From Panorpa germanica (lineage: Eukaryota; Arthropoda; Insecta; Mecoptera; Panorpidae): a stretch of 64,000 nt of DNA. Shown here piece after piece: positions 11,821-23,291 of this stretch. Each line of letters begins with the position of its first letter. The first letter of the stretch is position 1. The DNA lies in assembly GCA_963678705.1 (NCBI GenBank), contig OY783220.1:6593001-6657000 (forward strand), given 5' to 3'. The position numbers and the translations under genes are program-made. The notes below the pieces were generated by a model. It searched no databases. It was not told the DNA's origin and saw only the letters and a list, made by a program, of their open reading frames with translations.

Positions 11821-12400
11821 CAAGGGTTATTCAAATATAAACCGGAATTTTGTTCCTGTGACTCACATGTTGTGTGATCAGCTTAGAGCATATATACGAG
11901 TATATGGAGAGTGAATGCTGAATCTGAAAGTGTGTCCAAAATGTGTGCGAGAGAGAGGTATTTGTTTCTATTTGTTCTCTATTTGCCTCATATTTTGGAC
12001 ACACTTTTAATCTATAGGAAATATAGGCTATTCACTCTCTATATATATATATGCTCTAAGATGATCAGCCAGGGAATCGATGTCAGGAGAATGAATGGAG
12101 TATAGCCATGCATACGGCCCTCACACTTATGTCAGCCTGTTCACTATTGCTATGAATGAACAGAAAGTATCAGCGCCTGTTGTGTAATACGTTATAATTA
12201 CATTCTCGTCAATTAAGGTGTGAAAGCGAGTGAAATTTTGTACAGACTCCAAGCACAATTTGGTGATACTACTCTGAGTAAATTCCAAGTGATTGAACCC
12301 AGAAATTTAGAAAGAGTCTTGTTAAAAAGTCAGCCAAAAATGTTTGGGGCATTGATAAAAAAGAGCTCGAAATATAAAGCAGTCCTTAAATAAAAACAAA
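11821..12400 (+). mobile_element. mariner transposon, 5' end, split by a nested MITE
   Basis: A TA precedes CAAGGGTTATTCAAATATAA, a terminal sequence of mariner type. After the nested MITE (11882-12060) the mariner 5' leader resumes. From about 12153 it encodes the start of a transposase, including SEILYRLQAQFGDTTLSKFQ, the helix-turn-helix region typical of mariner and SETMAR-like transposases, with an in-frame stop before it and loss of similarity after about residue 60. No 3' terminal repeat was found, so the copy is truncated. It is inactive: the DDD catalytic domain is absent. Confidence 0.8.
11882..12060. mobile_element. hAT-like MITE nested in mariner
   Basis: A 179-bp foldback element. 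Its ends are perfect 15-bp inverted repeats (CTTAGAGCATATATA) with further paired blocks inward: AGAGTGAAT and AAAGTGTGTCCAAAAT. It is flanked by GTGATCAG at 11874-11881 and ATGATCAG at 12061-12068, an 8-bp duplication with one mismatch, or TGATCAGC exactly if the boundary is moved by one base. An 8-bp duplication and a TAGAG-type end fit hAT. It interrupts a mariner leader, so it is the younger of the two. Confidence 0.8.
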
Positions 12401-13582
12401 AAAGAGACAAGTAAATAAAGAGCTTGTATTCAAAATCACGAAAATTTGTGCTCTTTCCGAATATTTTGTTTATCTTAAAAGAATTTCACATCTGATTTCT
12501 ACCCCCTCTTCTATAAATTGCCATCTCTTTTATAAAACAGAATGTAAAAGAGATAAATGCATGTTAGTGTCAGTGAATAAGTCATTTAGTTCTTACAGCA
12601 AGAACGTGCAACACATGCAGTTTTATAATATAAATGTTGTGAACAAAGAAAAACAATTTCGATTATTTATTTCTTCTGTGACAAGCGGCAAAACAGAAAT
12701 TCAAATTTTATATAGTTATATCTTGGATATTTAAGAAATAAAAACGACAGTATACAATCTTGTATACTAAGTTATATTTCAATCGGAAATTAAAAGAACC
12801 ACACTTAAAAAATGAGTTCACAAGGTCAGTATTTTATTTATAGTTATAATCAAGAAAACATATAGTTAGTTTGTCGTTGAATGTACTTGAGGAAAATTAT
12901 TTCTCGACTAGTTTTTGCTCTAATACAATCACATTTTAATTACACACGGTCTAGGCTTTATATCATGATTTCCATAGCGTCTCACGTTATTTCCTCCTTG
13001 TAAATGCTGAATACATCACGAACGAACGAACGAACAAACGAACGAATATAATCAGTGGCGCAGCTAGATACATGCAACCCCTTCTGTAAGTATGGCCGGA
13101 CAAGAAAACTGAGAAAAAGTTTAGAATTTCAACAAGATGATCTAGAACATTCCTCTCTCTCCTGGGTTTTTTCATAATTTCGTTAAGATAGGCTGGAAGT
13201 CAATTGTGACTAGATCTAACTAGAAAATATAGAAAGTAATTTCTAAAAGACTGGAAGAAAATTAAGACTAGTTACGTTGGTTTTTATATTTGATATAATT
13301 TAACTAATATATTAACATCATAATCCTTCCAAAAAGTACCTTTAAAGTCACTTTCTTTATTTTTTATTTACTGAATGGCTTTTCAACAGTAGATGATGTT
13401 ACCTGCTATGTTAGAAACAACATTAAGATTGAAAGTACATATTATATACTTAAGAAAACTCGCTTTCTAAGCAACCATACTTTTTAGAACCTACTTTTAC
13501 CACCAAATCACCTACAAATTCATAAGCTTTTCATTGCATACGTGATTTATCTTATATTTAACTAATTTAAAACATAGTCGTA
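12401..13582. other. Unassigned stretch with (GAAC)n microsatellite
   Basis: (GAAC)n occupies about 13019-13047. Just after it lies CAGTGGCGCAGCTAG, which resembles the end of some hAT elements but has no matching partner nearby. No gene recognised. Confidence 0.45.
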
Positions 13583-13683
13583 CAAATAAGCCTGTTATAA
13601 AATTTATACCAAGGTATAAACTGAGATTAAGCCTGGCCGGATGGGATTTATACCTGGTATAAATTTTATAACAGGTTTATTTG
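13583..13683. mobile_element. Palindromic TA-flanked mini-MITE
   Basis: A 101-bp near-perfect palindrome. Two arms of about 38 bases, beginning CAAATAAGCCTGTTATAA, pair with only one mismatch and one bulge around a 26-base loop. It is bounded by TA on both sides (13581-13582 and 13684-13685), the target duplication of Tc1/mariner elements. If transcribed it would form a long hairpin of a kind that can feed small-RNA pathways; nothing in the sequence shows that it is. Confidence 0.8.
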
Positions 13684-13685
13684 TA

Positions 13686-14324
13686 AGGGGGTTAGAATAT
13701 ACATTTAAAAAGCACGAAACAGTAAGCCTTGTTCATCCTTGATCACGATCGTGTACGCTACTGAATATAATTATTCTAAGCGTTCTTGTAGATTCTAGTT
13801 CCATACTTCTACTTCTAGTTCCTTACAATTAAATTACTGACAATAACACCGAGAATAAACAATATTGTTCGTTATATTACAAGCAATTTGAAGACACAAT
13901 AACACGTCTTATCAAAATACTAAATTTACCGATATGCGTAATTCTAGACGCACCGAGTGTGTGTACGGTAAATTGTACATATATGTAATACACAAGTAAA
14001 TGTGGTGTAACGGTTGCTTATGTGTAAAGGAGTCGAGCATGGGCGTGGGCCTAGGCCTGGGGTCTGCAAAGAGGGATATGATACCGAATTAGGCCACCAC
14101 ACCGCTCTACCAAAATGAGATAAGAACCCAGTGACAGTATGATGAAATAATAAATGATGTAATGAGAGAAGCTCGTTAGAGTTAGGCCTTTAGCTCATCT
14201 CCACGTCATGCATGTAACGGTCTTAGTGTACTCTAGAGTCTACTGACGTCTACTGGAGCATAGAGACTAGTGGTTCTCAAGTCTTACTGAGCAATAGCCA
14301 GTTAGTTCTGTACTATGGATAGTT
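13686..14324. other. Unassigned non-coding stretch
   Basis: Mixed composition with no open frame of note and no repeat partner recognised in the window. Confidence 0.4.
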
Positions 14325-14480
14325 TAAGGGATTAATTTAGCCCACACTGAGATTTTCATAAAAACGTTTTTTTCTTTGCTTAGATTTATTAGTTTAACAA
14401 ACATACATTCTGCCTATAGCATGAGTTTCATCAATTTAAAATGAACGCATCAAAACAAGAGTATACAATTATAGTGATTT
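14325..14480 (+). repeat. Dispersed repeat family C, copy 2
   Basis: The blocks GTTTAAGGGATTAATTTAG, CACTGAGATTTTCA and CTTTGCTTAGATTTATTA match those at 4895-4965 in order and spacing. Similarity fades after about 100 bases. Confidence 0.5.
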
Positions 14481-15162
14481 AAAAAAAGAATCATAAAAAA
14501 ATGACTTACCCAAAATGATGTTCGATCTTTAGCGTTGGAAACACAACATTTCCATGATCAATATCTCAGCACCTATAAATGAAAATCAACATTTTAAATG
14601 GTATTTAAACAATTAACTTATTGCTACATTGTGTCAGATTTTTAAACTTTAGAAAAATAACAAAATGATGCGAAATTTTGTAAACAAAATTAAATTATCT
14701 TGCTCAAAAGTATACTTTATTTTGTTGTTTTAATTTAAATAAGTGAGTGAGAATGTAATAGAAACATAAATCATATGTAATATAAAGAGGTTGATGCATT
14801 TAATTAGATATTTAAGTTAAACGACTTATTATTAAATTAATTTCTTAAAACGCTCAATAAATCCCAATCTGAATAGCACCTATTCTTTCAGCATGCTGTA
14901 GAACTGTAATTTGTGATATTTTATTTAAAGATTGATGATGAGCAATGCTCGTTTTATATTTATCACTGTAACGCGTTGTATTTGCACGTACTTGTTTAGT
15001 ATTTACATTTTGTTAATGTCGACATAAATCGTAAAATACAAAGAAGATACAACAAATTGTTTAAAATTGATGTGCAATCAAAAGGTATACGAGTATATAT
15101 TTTACAAATATCTATACGTTACTTCTTTTACATGTAAATAACAAAGCACGATATATATTTTT
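14481..15162. other. Unassigned AT-rich stretch
   Basis: No supported gene, RNA or transposon. Confidence 0.4.
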
Positions 15163-15260
15163 TTAATATTTATTTGAGTGCATCACCTTTCAAAAAGTAT
15201 TAGCGCTTAAAAGAACACATTTGTAATACATAATTAACAACTTATAGACACGAGTATGGG
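15163..15260 (-). mobile_element. SINE/LINE 3' tail, family T
   Basis: A T-run followed by TTTAATATTTATTTGAGTGCATCA and a TATTAGCGCTTA block corresponds to the A-tailed 3' end of the SINE at 59971-60529. The tRNA-like head is not visible here, so this is a 5'-truncated copy. Confidence 0.65.
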
Positions 15261-16370
15261 TACTTAAAATAAAGAGATTAAATTAGTTTTATTGATAAAG
15301 TCAATAAGGCTTTTCAGACTTTCTTTGCTTTCAAATATCTGCTTGTAAACGATAAAGTTAACCTAGTCATAGCTTATGTTAATATTTAAACTAGCATTTC
15401 TAACTTTTTATGTTCTAACATGTGTTTTTCTCGCTGTACAAGTTAAGCTGTCACGTTTTCTATAATTAATGTAAACTAAAATAATCTTATAAACTCAGAA
15501 CGATATCGATTTTTAAACCTTACTGGTAGCTATTGTATGACAAATATTTGTTTTTGTTAGTTATTATCTCTTTTATACAGCAAGAACTAATAGGTTTGTA
15601 ACGATTACGTTTAAATCGATATAAAAAGTTTTCTGTGTAACCTAAACACGATTCATCAGTTTGGGAGCCAGTGGTTTAAGTGTGTGGAGTTTTGATCCTC
15701 ATCCACAGTCACCCATAGCAACGACAACGGCTGTACAAGTAAGAGCATGTGGGTTGCTCGATGCCTGCTTGCAAATTAATGTACATGAATAAAGTGTAAT
15801 ATGCATATTAAACACACTGTTATTAAAATGTATGATTCTCCTGCGTGAAACGTGGGAAATAGAAAATGGAAAGCACAATGTACTGTTAACTGGTAGAGAT
15901 AGTGTGACGTATCAATTGTATAGCGCTGTGCTGTTTAATTATAAGATATAATAGCTGTGGGGAAACATGAAACACATTACAGTGCTATTTATAATGGCAA
16001 GTGTAATGCATTTACACAAAATTTCCAAATTAGAAGAGAGCTCCAAAGAAATTGCTGTTATGTGTTAATTAGACACGTTTCTTCTACATGCACACTCGTG
16101 TGTCTAAGATTTAGAATAGGAATACTTCGTAGATGCCAGTTTTTATGTAATATAATAGCACGTATATGAGGAGAAACTTATAATGAGCGAATTGGGATAG
16201 CTCCTAGGAAGCCATCCAAAATATTTATATAAAAGAAAATGTAATGGCGGTTATTTTCAGAATTTTCACTGCAAACAGTTCCTAGAAATTATTTGATGTG
16301 AAAACAAACTCGTCGATACGAGCATCAGTTCTATTGGGAAACAATTCAATGTACAAGCAGACTATCAAGG
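15261..16370. other. Unassigned non-coding stretch
   Basis: No supported feature. The 70-codon frame at 15957-16169 has no recognisable motif. Confidence 0.4.
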
Positions 16371-16625
16371 GGTCGTCCCTAAAATAATGGAGGGGGGGGG
16401 GGGGTATTATGTATTTATTTCATTTGGCACAATGAATATATATTTATTTTTAAGAGATTGACCTGTTTTGTGAGAACACCAAAACCTTCTAAAAGGACTA
16501 GGAAAGAATCTAAAAGGACTCAAGTCCAGTTTTTTTAACACCAACCAGTTTAAAAGGACGCATGTTTTGAACAGTAACCAATTTAAAAGGACTCATGTTA
16601 CCCAGAAATATTTATATCATGGTTT
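16371..16625 (+). repeat. G-run and spaced TAAAAGGAC motif array
   Basis: A run of about 13 G lies at 16391-16403. Further on, TNTAAAAGGAC occurs four times, starting near 16488, 16509, 16549 and 16581. The last two share a longer block, TTTAAAAGGACNCATGTT. The spacing is irregular, so this is not a simple tandem array. Function unknown; decayed local duplications are the simplest reading. Confidence 0.6.
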
Positions 16626-17385
16626 TTTTTTGCTAAAATTGAAGAAATTTGCTTTTCCTGAAATTTTGAGAAAACGGACTTGAATCCATAACTAATCCTA
16701 GCTAATTTAATGACGAAATAAATAATTTATTGACAAAATTATAAAATTTATTGGTAACATTGTAGGTTAGAATAAATACATCTGAAGAAATAATTTTGTT
16801 ACAATTACTAATGAAATCTAAAATGAAATAAATGAACTGATTTAAAAAAAAAAGAAAATTATGTTCTACCTAGGGGGTGATAGTTCATGTTAAAAGCTAC
16901 TGTATGCCACATGGAGGGAAAGAGTGTTTCTAAAGATCCCAAAATAGAGCTACACTAGCTAACGATGCTGCAAAGGGACTATCTTCATCCACGAATGTAA
17001 AATTCGCTGTACTTATGTGCGAAAGACAAGTAAATTAAAATCTGTATGAAATCAGAAGTTTAATAATATGGAATGAATCTGAAAGAAAATCGAATCTGAA
17101 CCTGAATTTGATCTGATCGTGTAAAACCGATTTAAGAGAGTCCTAAAAGAATAAGTCCAACAACATGAACACACTTTCACAAAAAAATATAGCGAGAAAT
17201 ATCGAGATTACAAAGCGAGAAAGCTATTTTGATAACAATTTTGATGTTGTTATAATACCGTGTGGGATATAGTAACTCACCTTTGTTTGATTTACTCTAT
17301 GATACTGCTTCACTGTAACGGAAGTTAGTTTTTTCTTTTTAATATTTATTTTTAGTGCTTATTTTTAGTTTATATATATATAATA
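16626..17385. other. Unassigned stretch ending at the Helitron insertion site
   Basis: Mostly featureless. Just left of the Helitron, 17333-17365 reads TTTTTAATATTTATTTTTAG, like the start of SINE tail family T on the minus strand, so the Helitron may have landed in or next to such a tail. Confidence 0.4.
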
Positions 17386-19407
17386 CTAGCTGACCCGGCG
17401 AACTTCGTACCGCCTAATAGTCAATGAATGTCGTGTTACCTTTTAGCTGAACTAATTTAGGCTTTGATGAACGTAATACAATGATACAAAATAATATTAA
17501 TATTAATATTAAACATAAAAATATTTTATTATGATGAATGATGATGAAAACATACAGAATGAGAATAAAAATTAAAAAAATAATAATAATTAAGTAATTC
17601 AAACTCATGTCAGAAAAAAATGATAGAAAACTATGTTGTGCAGATTGGAATACACTCGGATTAATTCATTATTGGGATTTTCATTCAAGCACCTTGTGGT
17701 AAACGACATTCTTTGTTTTTTGGTCAGGCGCAAGAACAAATAAAGCGAATGGTTTGCCGACACGTGAGCATGCCACGTACAATTGACCATGAGAAAAACA
17801 TGCATTTTCTAGATTGAGGCCACAAATAGTCAAGGATTGGCCCTGTGAATTGTTGATCGTCATGGCGAAGGCAAGACGAATCGGGAATTGAATTCGTTTA
17901 AACTCAAATGGCATATCCGTTGGGATCATCGGAATCCTTGGAATAAGAACTTCCTCATCTTTAATTTTTCCTTTAAGTATCGACGCGTGAATCACATTGC
18001 TCATCAGTTTTTTTATCACCAAACGCGTTCCATTGCACAGTTTTGGTTGGATTAAATTTCTAAGCATGATGACTACCGAGCCAACCTTAAGTTTTAAATT
18101 TTGCGGTGGTAAACCAGGCGCATCCAAGGAGTTTAAAAATTCACTTGGATAATTAGTGGCTTCTTCTTCGTTTGTTACACAGTCGATAGATTTTAATGAA
18201 TACAGAGTACCTACGATTTGATTTTGAATTATAAAATTGAGGTCATCTACATCTTTATTTTTAGCGGCCAAAATTGCTCGCTCACTTAACCATTTAGTAT
18301 TTTTGTGGTTAGCAATGATATCCGGGAATACTTTGTTGAAAAGCTCGTCTTTTGATGATACAAAATTGCAAACATTTGGAGGAAATGAAATCAAACCGCT
18401 CGATTTGTCAACAGTCTCGAGAAATCATCAGCAGATAGATCGTTCAACTATGCAACTCTCATATTTACAGACAGTTGAAGTTTCTTTACATATCGCCACA
18501 GATTTGATGCTTTGAGGTAAGCGTTTATTTCGTCGGCAGCAGTAGATCTTGGAATGACTGGTAGTGTTTGTCGGAAATCGCCAGATAATAAAATCATTGC
18601 ACTACCAAAACATCTCGAGTCATTGCGCAGATCTTTTAATGTTCGGTCTAGTGCTTCCAATGCGCGTTTGTGCGCCATTGTGCATTCGTCCCATATGATG
18701 ATTTTTGATGCTACTAAAACTTTGGCCATTGCCGAGTGTTTCGAAATGTTACATGTCGGTTGTTCAGTAGTTTTAAGGTTTAATGGCAATTTTAACGCTG
18801 AGTGAGCCGTACGGCATCCGTCTAACAATGTGGCCGCTATTCCAGAAGAAGCAATTGCTACCGCAATTTCGGATCTCGCACGTACAGTGGCCAAAATCAA
18901 TGACATGAGAAATGTCTTCCCAGTTCCACCGGGGGCATCCAAAAAAAATAAGCCGCCATTTCCATCATCAATTGCATTAATCAGTGTATCATAGACTTCC
19001 CTCTGCTTAGGATTCAACAGAGGTACATTCGTTTGGACTGATTGGATTAGTTCATGTGGATCAGATTCACGTTCACGTTCCAATTCTCTATTAAATGCGT
19101 CATTCATTCCGAGATCTGGCGCTGGCATTCCTAACCTAACTAACAAACTGCCGCAAACTGCCGCAAGCAGTTCATAATTTTAAATTTTTGTAATATACAT
19201 TCAACGCCTGATTAGTAGGCAACAATACAAACAGGATTTAATGTAACACATATCTTCGGTCAAAAGCAAAGTTTTCATTGTTTTTAAGATGTATTATGCT
19301 ATTCGGGGCGGAGACAAATCCAACGAATCAATAACCATAAATATTGGTTTAGCAGATCTCGAGTTATAAGTGTTGCAACAAACCCGTCTTTCTTTTATAT
19401 ATATAGA
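17386..19407 (-). mobile_element. Helitron, internally deleted, both termini present
   Basis: A 2,022-bp rolling-circle transposon read on the minus strand. Its 5' end is TCTATATATATAAAAGAAAG, starting at 19407 after an A. Its 3' end is GGGTCAGCTAG, ending at 17386 before a T. This gives the A|T insertion site and the TC...CTRR termini that define Helitrons. A GC stem (GGCGG...TTCGCC) lies 11 bases before the terminal CTAG, as in the family. The leader has the conserved ACTTATAACTCGAGATCTGC-like sequence. Inside, only the helicase part of the RepHel protein is left. The HUH replication-initiator domain and the zinc-finger region, which take up most of a full 5-6 kb or longer element, are gone. 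The copy cannot move by itself but its intact ends could be used by an enzyme supplied elsewhere. Confidence 0.93.
17681..19146 (-). pseudogene. Helitron PIF1-like helicase (broken RepHel remnant)
   Basis: The helicase domain unwinds DNA during rolling-circle transposition. The first segment (19146 to 18448) has 232 residues. It carries Walker A GGTGKT at residues 73-78, motif II WDEC at 152-155, and the downstream GDFRQTLPV motif at 189-197. It ends in the NMRV motif at a stop. Coding similarity goes on past that stop (LNDLSADDFSRLL) until a frame change, then resumes in a second segment (18394 to 17681, 237 residues). That segment holds the C-terminal motifs NGTRL (121-125), AMTINNSQGQS (177-187) and QLYVACSRV (204-212). 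The motif usually reads INKSQGQ, so a lysine is replaced by asparagine here. A few dozen residues between NMRV and ISFPPN are also missing. It is not a host PIF1 gene, because it lies within Helitron ends. Confidence 0.93.
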
Positions 19408-21149
19408 TTTATATATTATAAATATATATATATATCTAACACAGATATAATTGATACAATTTAACCAAGTTTTTGTTTATTTTCAACATTTTCTAAAAAG
19501 ATAATTTATAAATTTTAAAACTAAAGAAAATTATCTATATTGTACTTTAGCAATATTTTCAAATTCAATGATGTAACGTTCTTTTCTTTGAACTCCACTT
19601 TTTTCTCTATTATTTTTTTATATTGTAAATTTTAAAACAATGTTTCCCATAACTATAAAGAAAATTGATAATTTTCAACCTCTTGTCTTTTATAACGTGA
19701 CTTTTACATTACCACCCTTCATCGACACCCTTACACCGTTACACCGTTACACACATGAAGTATCAAAAGGGTTGATGCAGTTACCCTTCTGACCTTAGAG
19801 CTGGTATACTTTTAACATTCATCCTCTTCATCCCTTCTTATCTATATATCTCTCATAATCATCTTCTGTTCTCTTCATCACTTCCCTCTTATATTCGTTG
19901 GCCATTTGCTGGCCTTTATAGTTTATATGTAGCTTTAAATAGCCCTTGTACTATAGAACAACATACTACCTTAATCATATCATAGTTCCGCTACGATGGC
20001 ACGCTACGGTGCTACGGCACATTCTACGAGACTATCACATCCGTAGCACATCGCTTGGGACAGTGTTAAAGGTAGGGGGAAGGCGGACTCAATCACATTG
20101 GTTCCGGTTGAGAAACTACAGACTTATATTGTCTCTGTCGCTATGTATTGGGTCATTTGTGATCCGTAAAATATCTATCTTAATATAGGTATGAGCAGAA
20201 ACATTAAATTGAAAGGGAAAAATCATTTTTGATTACCAGCTTGTATGATTAGTGGAGGGGATACTTTTGTGAGTGAAAACTAACTGATTCCCATGCTAAT
20301 TATATATCTACATTTGTGTGTATCACACTATATGTGAACATGATGTGTGGGGACAGGATAATCGTCTCAAAACGCTATCTGTTAAGATAACTCGGATTCA
20401 CTGACGGTGATGTTTTACGAGATTTACATAATCTTTTTATCATATGTAAATAATACATACAATAATACACACTTTATAGAATTTAATTATTCTTGATTAT
20501 TATTGCGCAATGAATGCGTATGACGTCAGAGAAAAACTTAGAAAATTAGACCCTTAATTTATTTAAATAAAATGTTGTAAAATTCCCCGGTTTCCGGATC
20601 CGCCACTGATTACAGGATAGTAACAGAAATCTCTGACAAGGATATAAAACTATTTAATTGACATCAAACAAATTAGATTTTATTTTTCGGGATTTTCCAT
20701 GGTGTTAATTGTATACACGTGTTCTTAGATTGCTTGTTACCAGATTCTTAAATAAGTAATTGTTCTTGAAAGTTTGAACAAAACAGTTTTATAAGTATAA
20801 TACAAGTTATAGAACAACAAGTTGCTCAGCAAAGATTGCTAATAACGTAATTTGATGAACATCAAGAAGCTATAGAGATTACTCGTAGTAAAGTTTCTTA
20901 AGTATAGATATTCTTTACTAAATATGGTTGTAACAAAGTAAACTATTTTGATAACATTCTGGTATAGATAATTAATTTTATAGTATACATTGCTGATTAG
21001 GTGTGTTTATAAGTAAAAACCGTAAAGTTCAAGAAAACAGGATTATAGCTACAAGAGGAAATACTAAATTAATACAATTTTGAAATTTTTTAAAGGAAAT
21101 TACAAATAATTTCTTTCAATCTCGTATTTTCAAAGCATACTTGTATATA
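19408..21149. other. Unassigned non-coding stretch
   Basis: It starts with a TA-rich patch (19408-19436). GATCCGCCACTGAT near 20598 is the complement of a CAGTGGCGGATC end like those near 13054 and 63832. No gene recognised. Confidence 0.4.
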
Positions 21150-21605
21150 TAATATTAATTTTATTTAACGTAGGCCTATTTCCTCCTATTTTCCAATTCC
21201 ATCCATTTTTGGATGACCAGGAATCACTACTATCCTAATGTTCCTTTTTTTCTTATTTTAAGATCACCTGAAGTTATTTTGTTTTAATTAAATTTGAGTT
21301 ATTAAGTTTATATCAGTTAGAAATTCGAGCACTTTTTGAATTTCTTCTGGATTTTCTGAAAGCATGTCTTTTAGTTCACCACTGATGTTGTGTTTTGTTC
21401 GTTGTGGGCAGGTTACTAGTAGATGATGGACTGTTATTTGCGTCTGACAGTTGCTGCACTGCGGAGCTGTTGTTTTACTCATTAAATGTTGAAGCGTCAA
21501 CCTCGTATGTTCTGTTCGTAGTCTGAAGATGGCTTTTACAAATTGTCTTTTGCTCTGATAAGAAGTTTCCCACTTTTCTATACTTAATTTTTATTTAGAG
21601 TGCAA
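21150..21605 (-). mobile_element. LINE ORF2 3' end, family with CSNC knuckle
   Basis: On the minus strand, coding similarity begins near 21600 with IEKWETSYQSKRQFVKAI, then FRLRTEHTRLTLQHL. It reaches the C-terminal metal-binding region CSNC-(7)-HHLLVTC and continues to a stop at 21288. This is the layout of the extreme C-terminus of Jockey/I-type LINE ORF2, where RTGHTxL precedes a CxxC...H...C knuckle. The reverse transcriptase and endonuclease are missing. A 3' UTR follows to about 21170. A short piece of the same family sits on the other strand at 52636-52705. Confidence 0.85.
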
Positions 21606-21885
21606 TACAATACAATATATAGCTACTGATTTTTTAGCGAACAAAAAACACAATTTTTTTTAGTAATATAATCTAAAAGCTGTCGATAGCATACAGAAAT
21701 TTTGAAACATAGGATTTTTAGTAGAAATTGTTATCATAATTTTATGGAACGTGCCTTGCAATGTTGTGTTTGGAAGCAGCCACTTTAGAATTAAAAAAAT
21801 AAGAAATTTCTTTGTGATTTAAATAGTTGTGAAAAAATTTACGAAATTATTGTGACCTTAAAAAGAGGACTAGAGGACAGTTAAA
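21606..21885. other. Short unassigned stretch
   Basis: AT-rich sequence between two LINE remnants; nothing recognised. Confidence 0.4.
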
Positions 21886-22385
21886 CTTCAGTCCAGAAAA
21901 ATAAAGGATTTGCGGAAAGAGATAAGGACAAGAGGTGGATGACGGAGATAGAGACAATAATAAAATAGTAGAAGAAGAGAGCCAAGAAAAAATAGTAAAG
22001 TAAGAGAGTCAAGAGGAAATAGGAAAGATAGAGTGTTTATGCCTGTAATAGACATAAGTGGAGAAGTGAAAACGAATAGAGAAGGCAAGAAGGATAGTGA
22101 AAAGATAATAGAGGGTTTGTCGAGAGGAGACAAGGAAGGCAAGAGGTAATAGATGAAGATACAGGTAATAAGGAAGGAGAAGCAGGAAACGGTGTGAATA
22201 AAGGAGGAGTAGTGGACATGAAGAGAGAGGATCAAGAGAAGAAGAAACAGAAAGAACTATTCGAAGTAGTAATAGTCTAGAATAGTTTAAGTTTAGTTTT
22301 AACTTTGAATTTATATGAAATGCATTAAGAAATATAATAATGTAGAAAGCCGAAAGGCACATAATTAATATAATAAAATAAAAAC
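21886..22385 (+). mobile_element. LINE 3' end, R1/I-like family K, copy 1
   Basis: The plus strand starts with FAERDKDKRWMTEIETIIK, resembling the C-terminus GDKEGNRWMAEITRR of the LINE remnant at 43294-43644. It continues as a strongly purine-rich stretch to about 22250. Near the end it has AGCCGAAAGGC and an A/T-rich tail of AATAAAATAAA type, matching TGCCGAAAGGT and AAATAAATAAAT of the other copy. The frame is broken early. The three long minus-strand frames over this region (22037-22362) are antisense shadows of the purine-rich sequence. Confidence 0.6.
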
Positions 22386-23242
22386 AGGACTAAATATGGC
22401 AGAGCAGATTTCAGTGAAACGTTTGTTAAAGAAATAAAAACTAAAAATACAGAACGGGACCTTCGGTCACTATAAACAAAGTAGAAACCCCCCTTAAAAC
22501 TGCACTGATTCAATTGAAAAACGTAATTATCTTAACGATTATTTTCATCTGCTGACACTACCCAATGAATTTCAGTGAATTTCGAATCGAGGATTTACTC
22601 GTAACTGTCATTACTCGAAAAGACATTTCGTGCTAAAGTTTAAATTTATGTTAATCCTGAAAAAAAAAGAAAAAGAAAAAAGTAAAAAGAAAAAAATAAA
22701 TGTAATTAGAGTAAGGTGTGAGTGTTATTTATTAAAACTTGCTAAAATGCTAAGCGATCCCCATTAAGGAGGGTGAAGGGGGTTGACGTAAGGGTCAGAG
22801 GGTGAGTTTGTTATGTTGATTGAAACCGTTTAGGATCTAATTACATTTTAACATAAAGAACTCTTGTAGAGTCATTTCTCACATAAACACATCTGCGGAA
22901 CGAAACTCAACGGGACGGAATTTCTATTAGGAGTGGAGAAAATATAGTATACAGGCCAGACCAGACCACTCTTGTTAGAACATGCTCAAAAATTTTAAGG
23001 GAAAGTTTTAAAAGAAAAAAAACTGTTCGTACTTTGAAAGTTAAATTTGTTTAAAACTTTTTAAGCTTTTATTTTTATGTTAAAATATATATTTATCAAA
23101 TTCACGCTGCTGTGAACAAATAATTGAAAATTGAAAACCAGTGATCTTGAGAACTTATTAATTGATGGAGATTATTTGGATTTAATATCGTACCAGTAAT
23201 ACCTTTATTTTGTTACACTCTTTACTAGCACACATTCCCTCA

Positions 23243-23291
<49 letters not shown>

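Noticed and set aside
17681-19146. A host PIF1 helicase gene
   Set aside because: It lies inside Helitron termini, is broken by a stop and a frame change, and shows Helitron-type rather than host flanks.
21888-22362. Three long overlapping minus-strand frames rich in leucine, serine and phenylalanine
   Set aside because: They lie antisense to a purine-rich LINE remnant; overlapping frames in all three phases show a composition effect.
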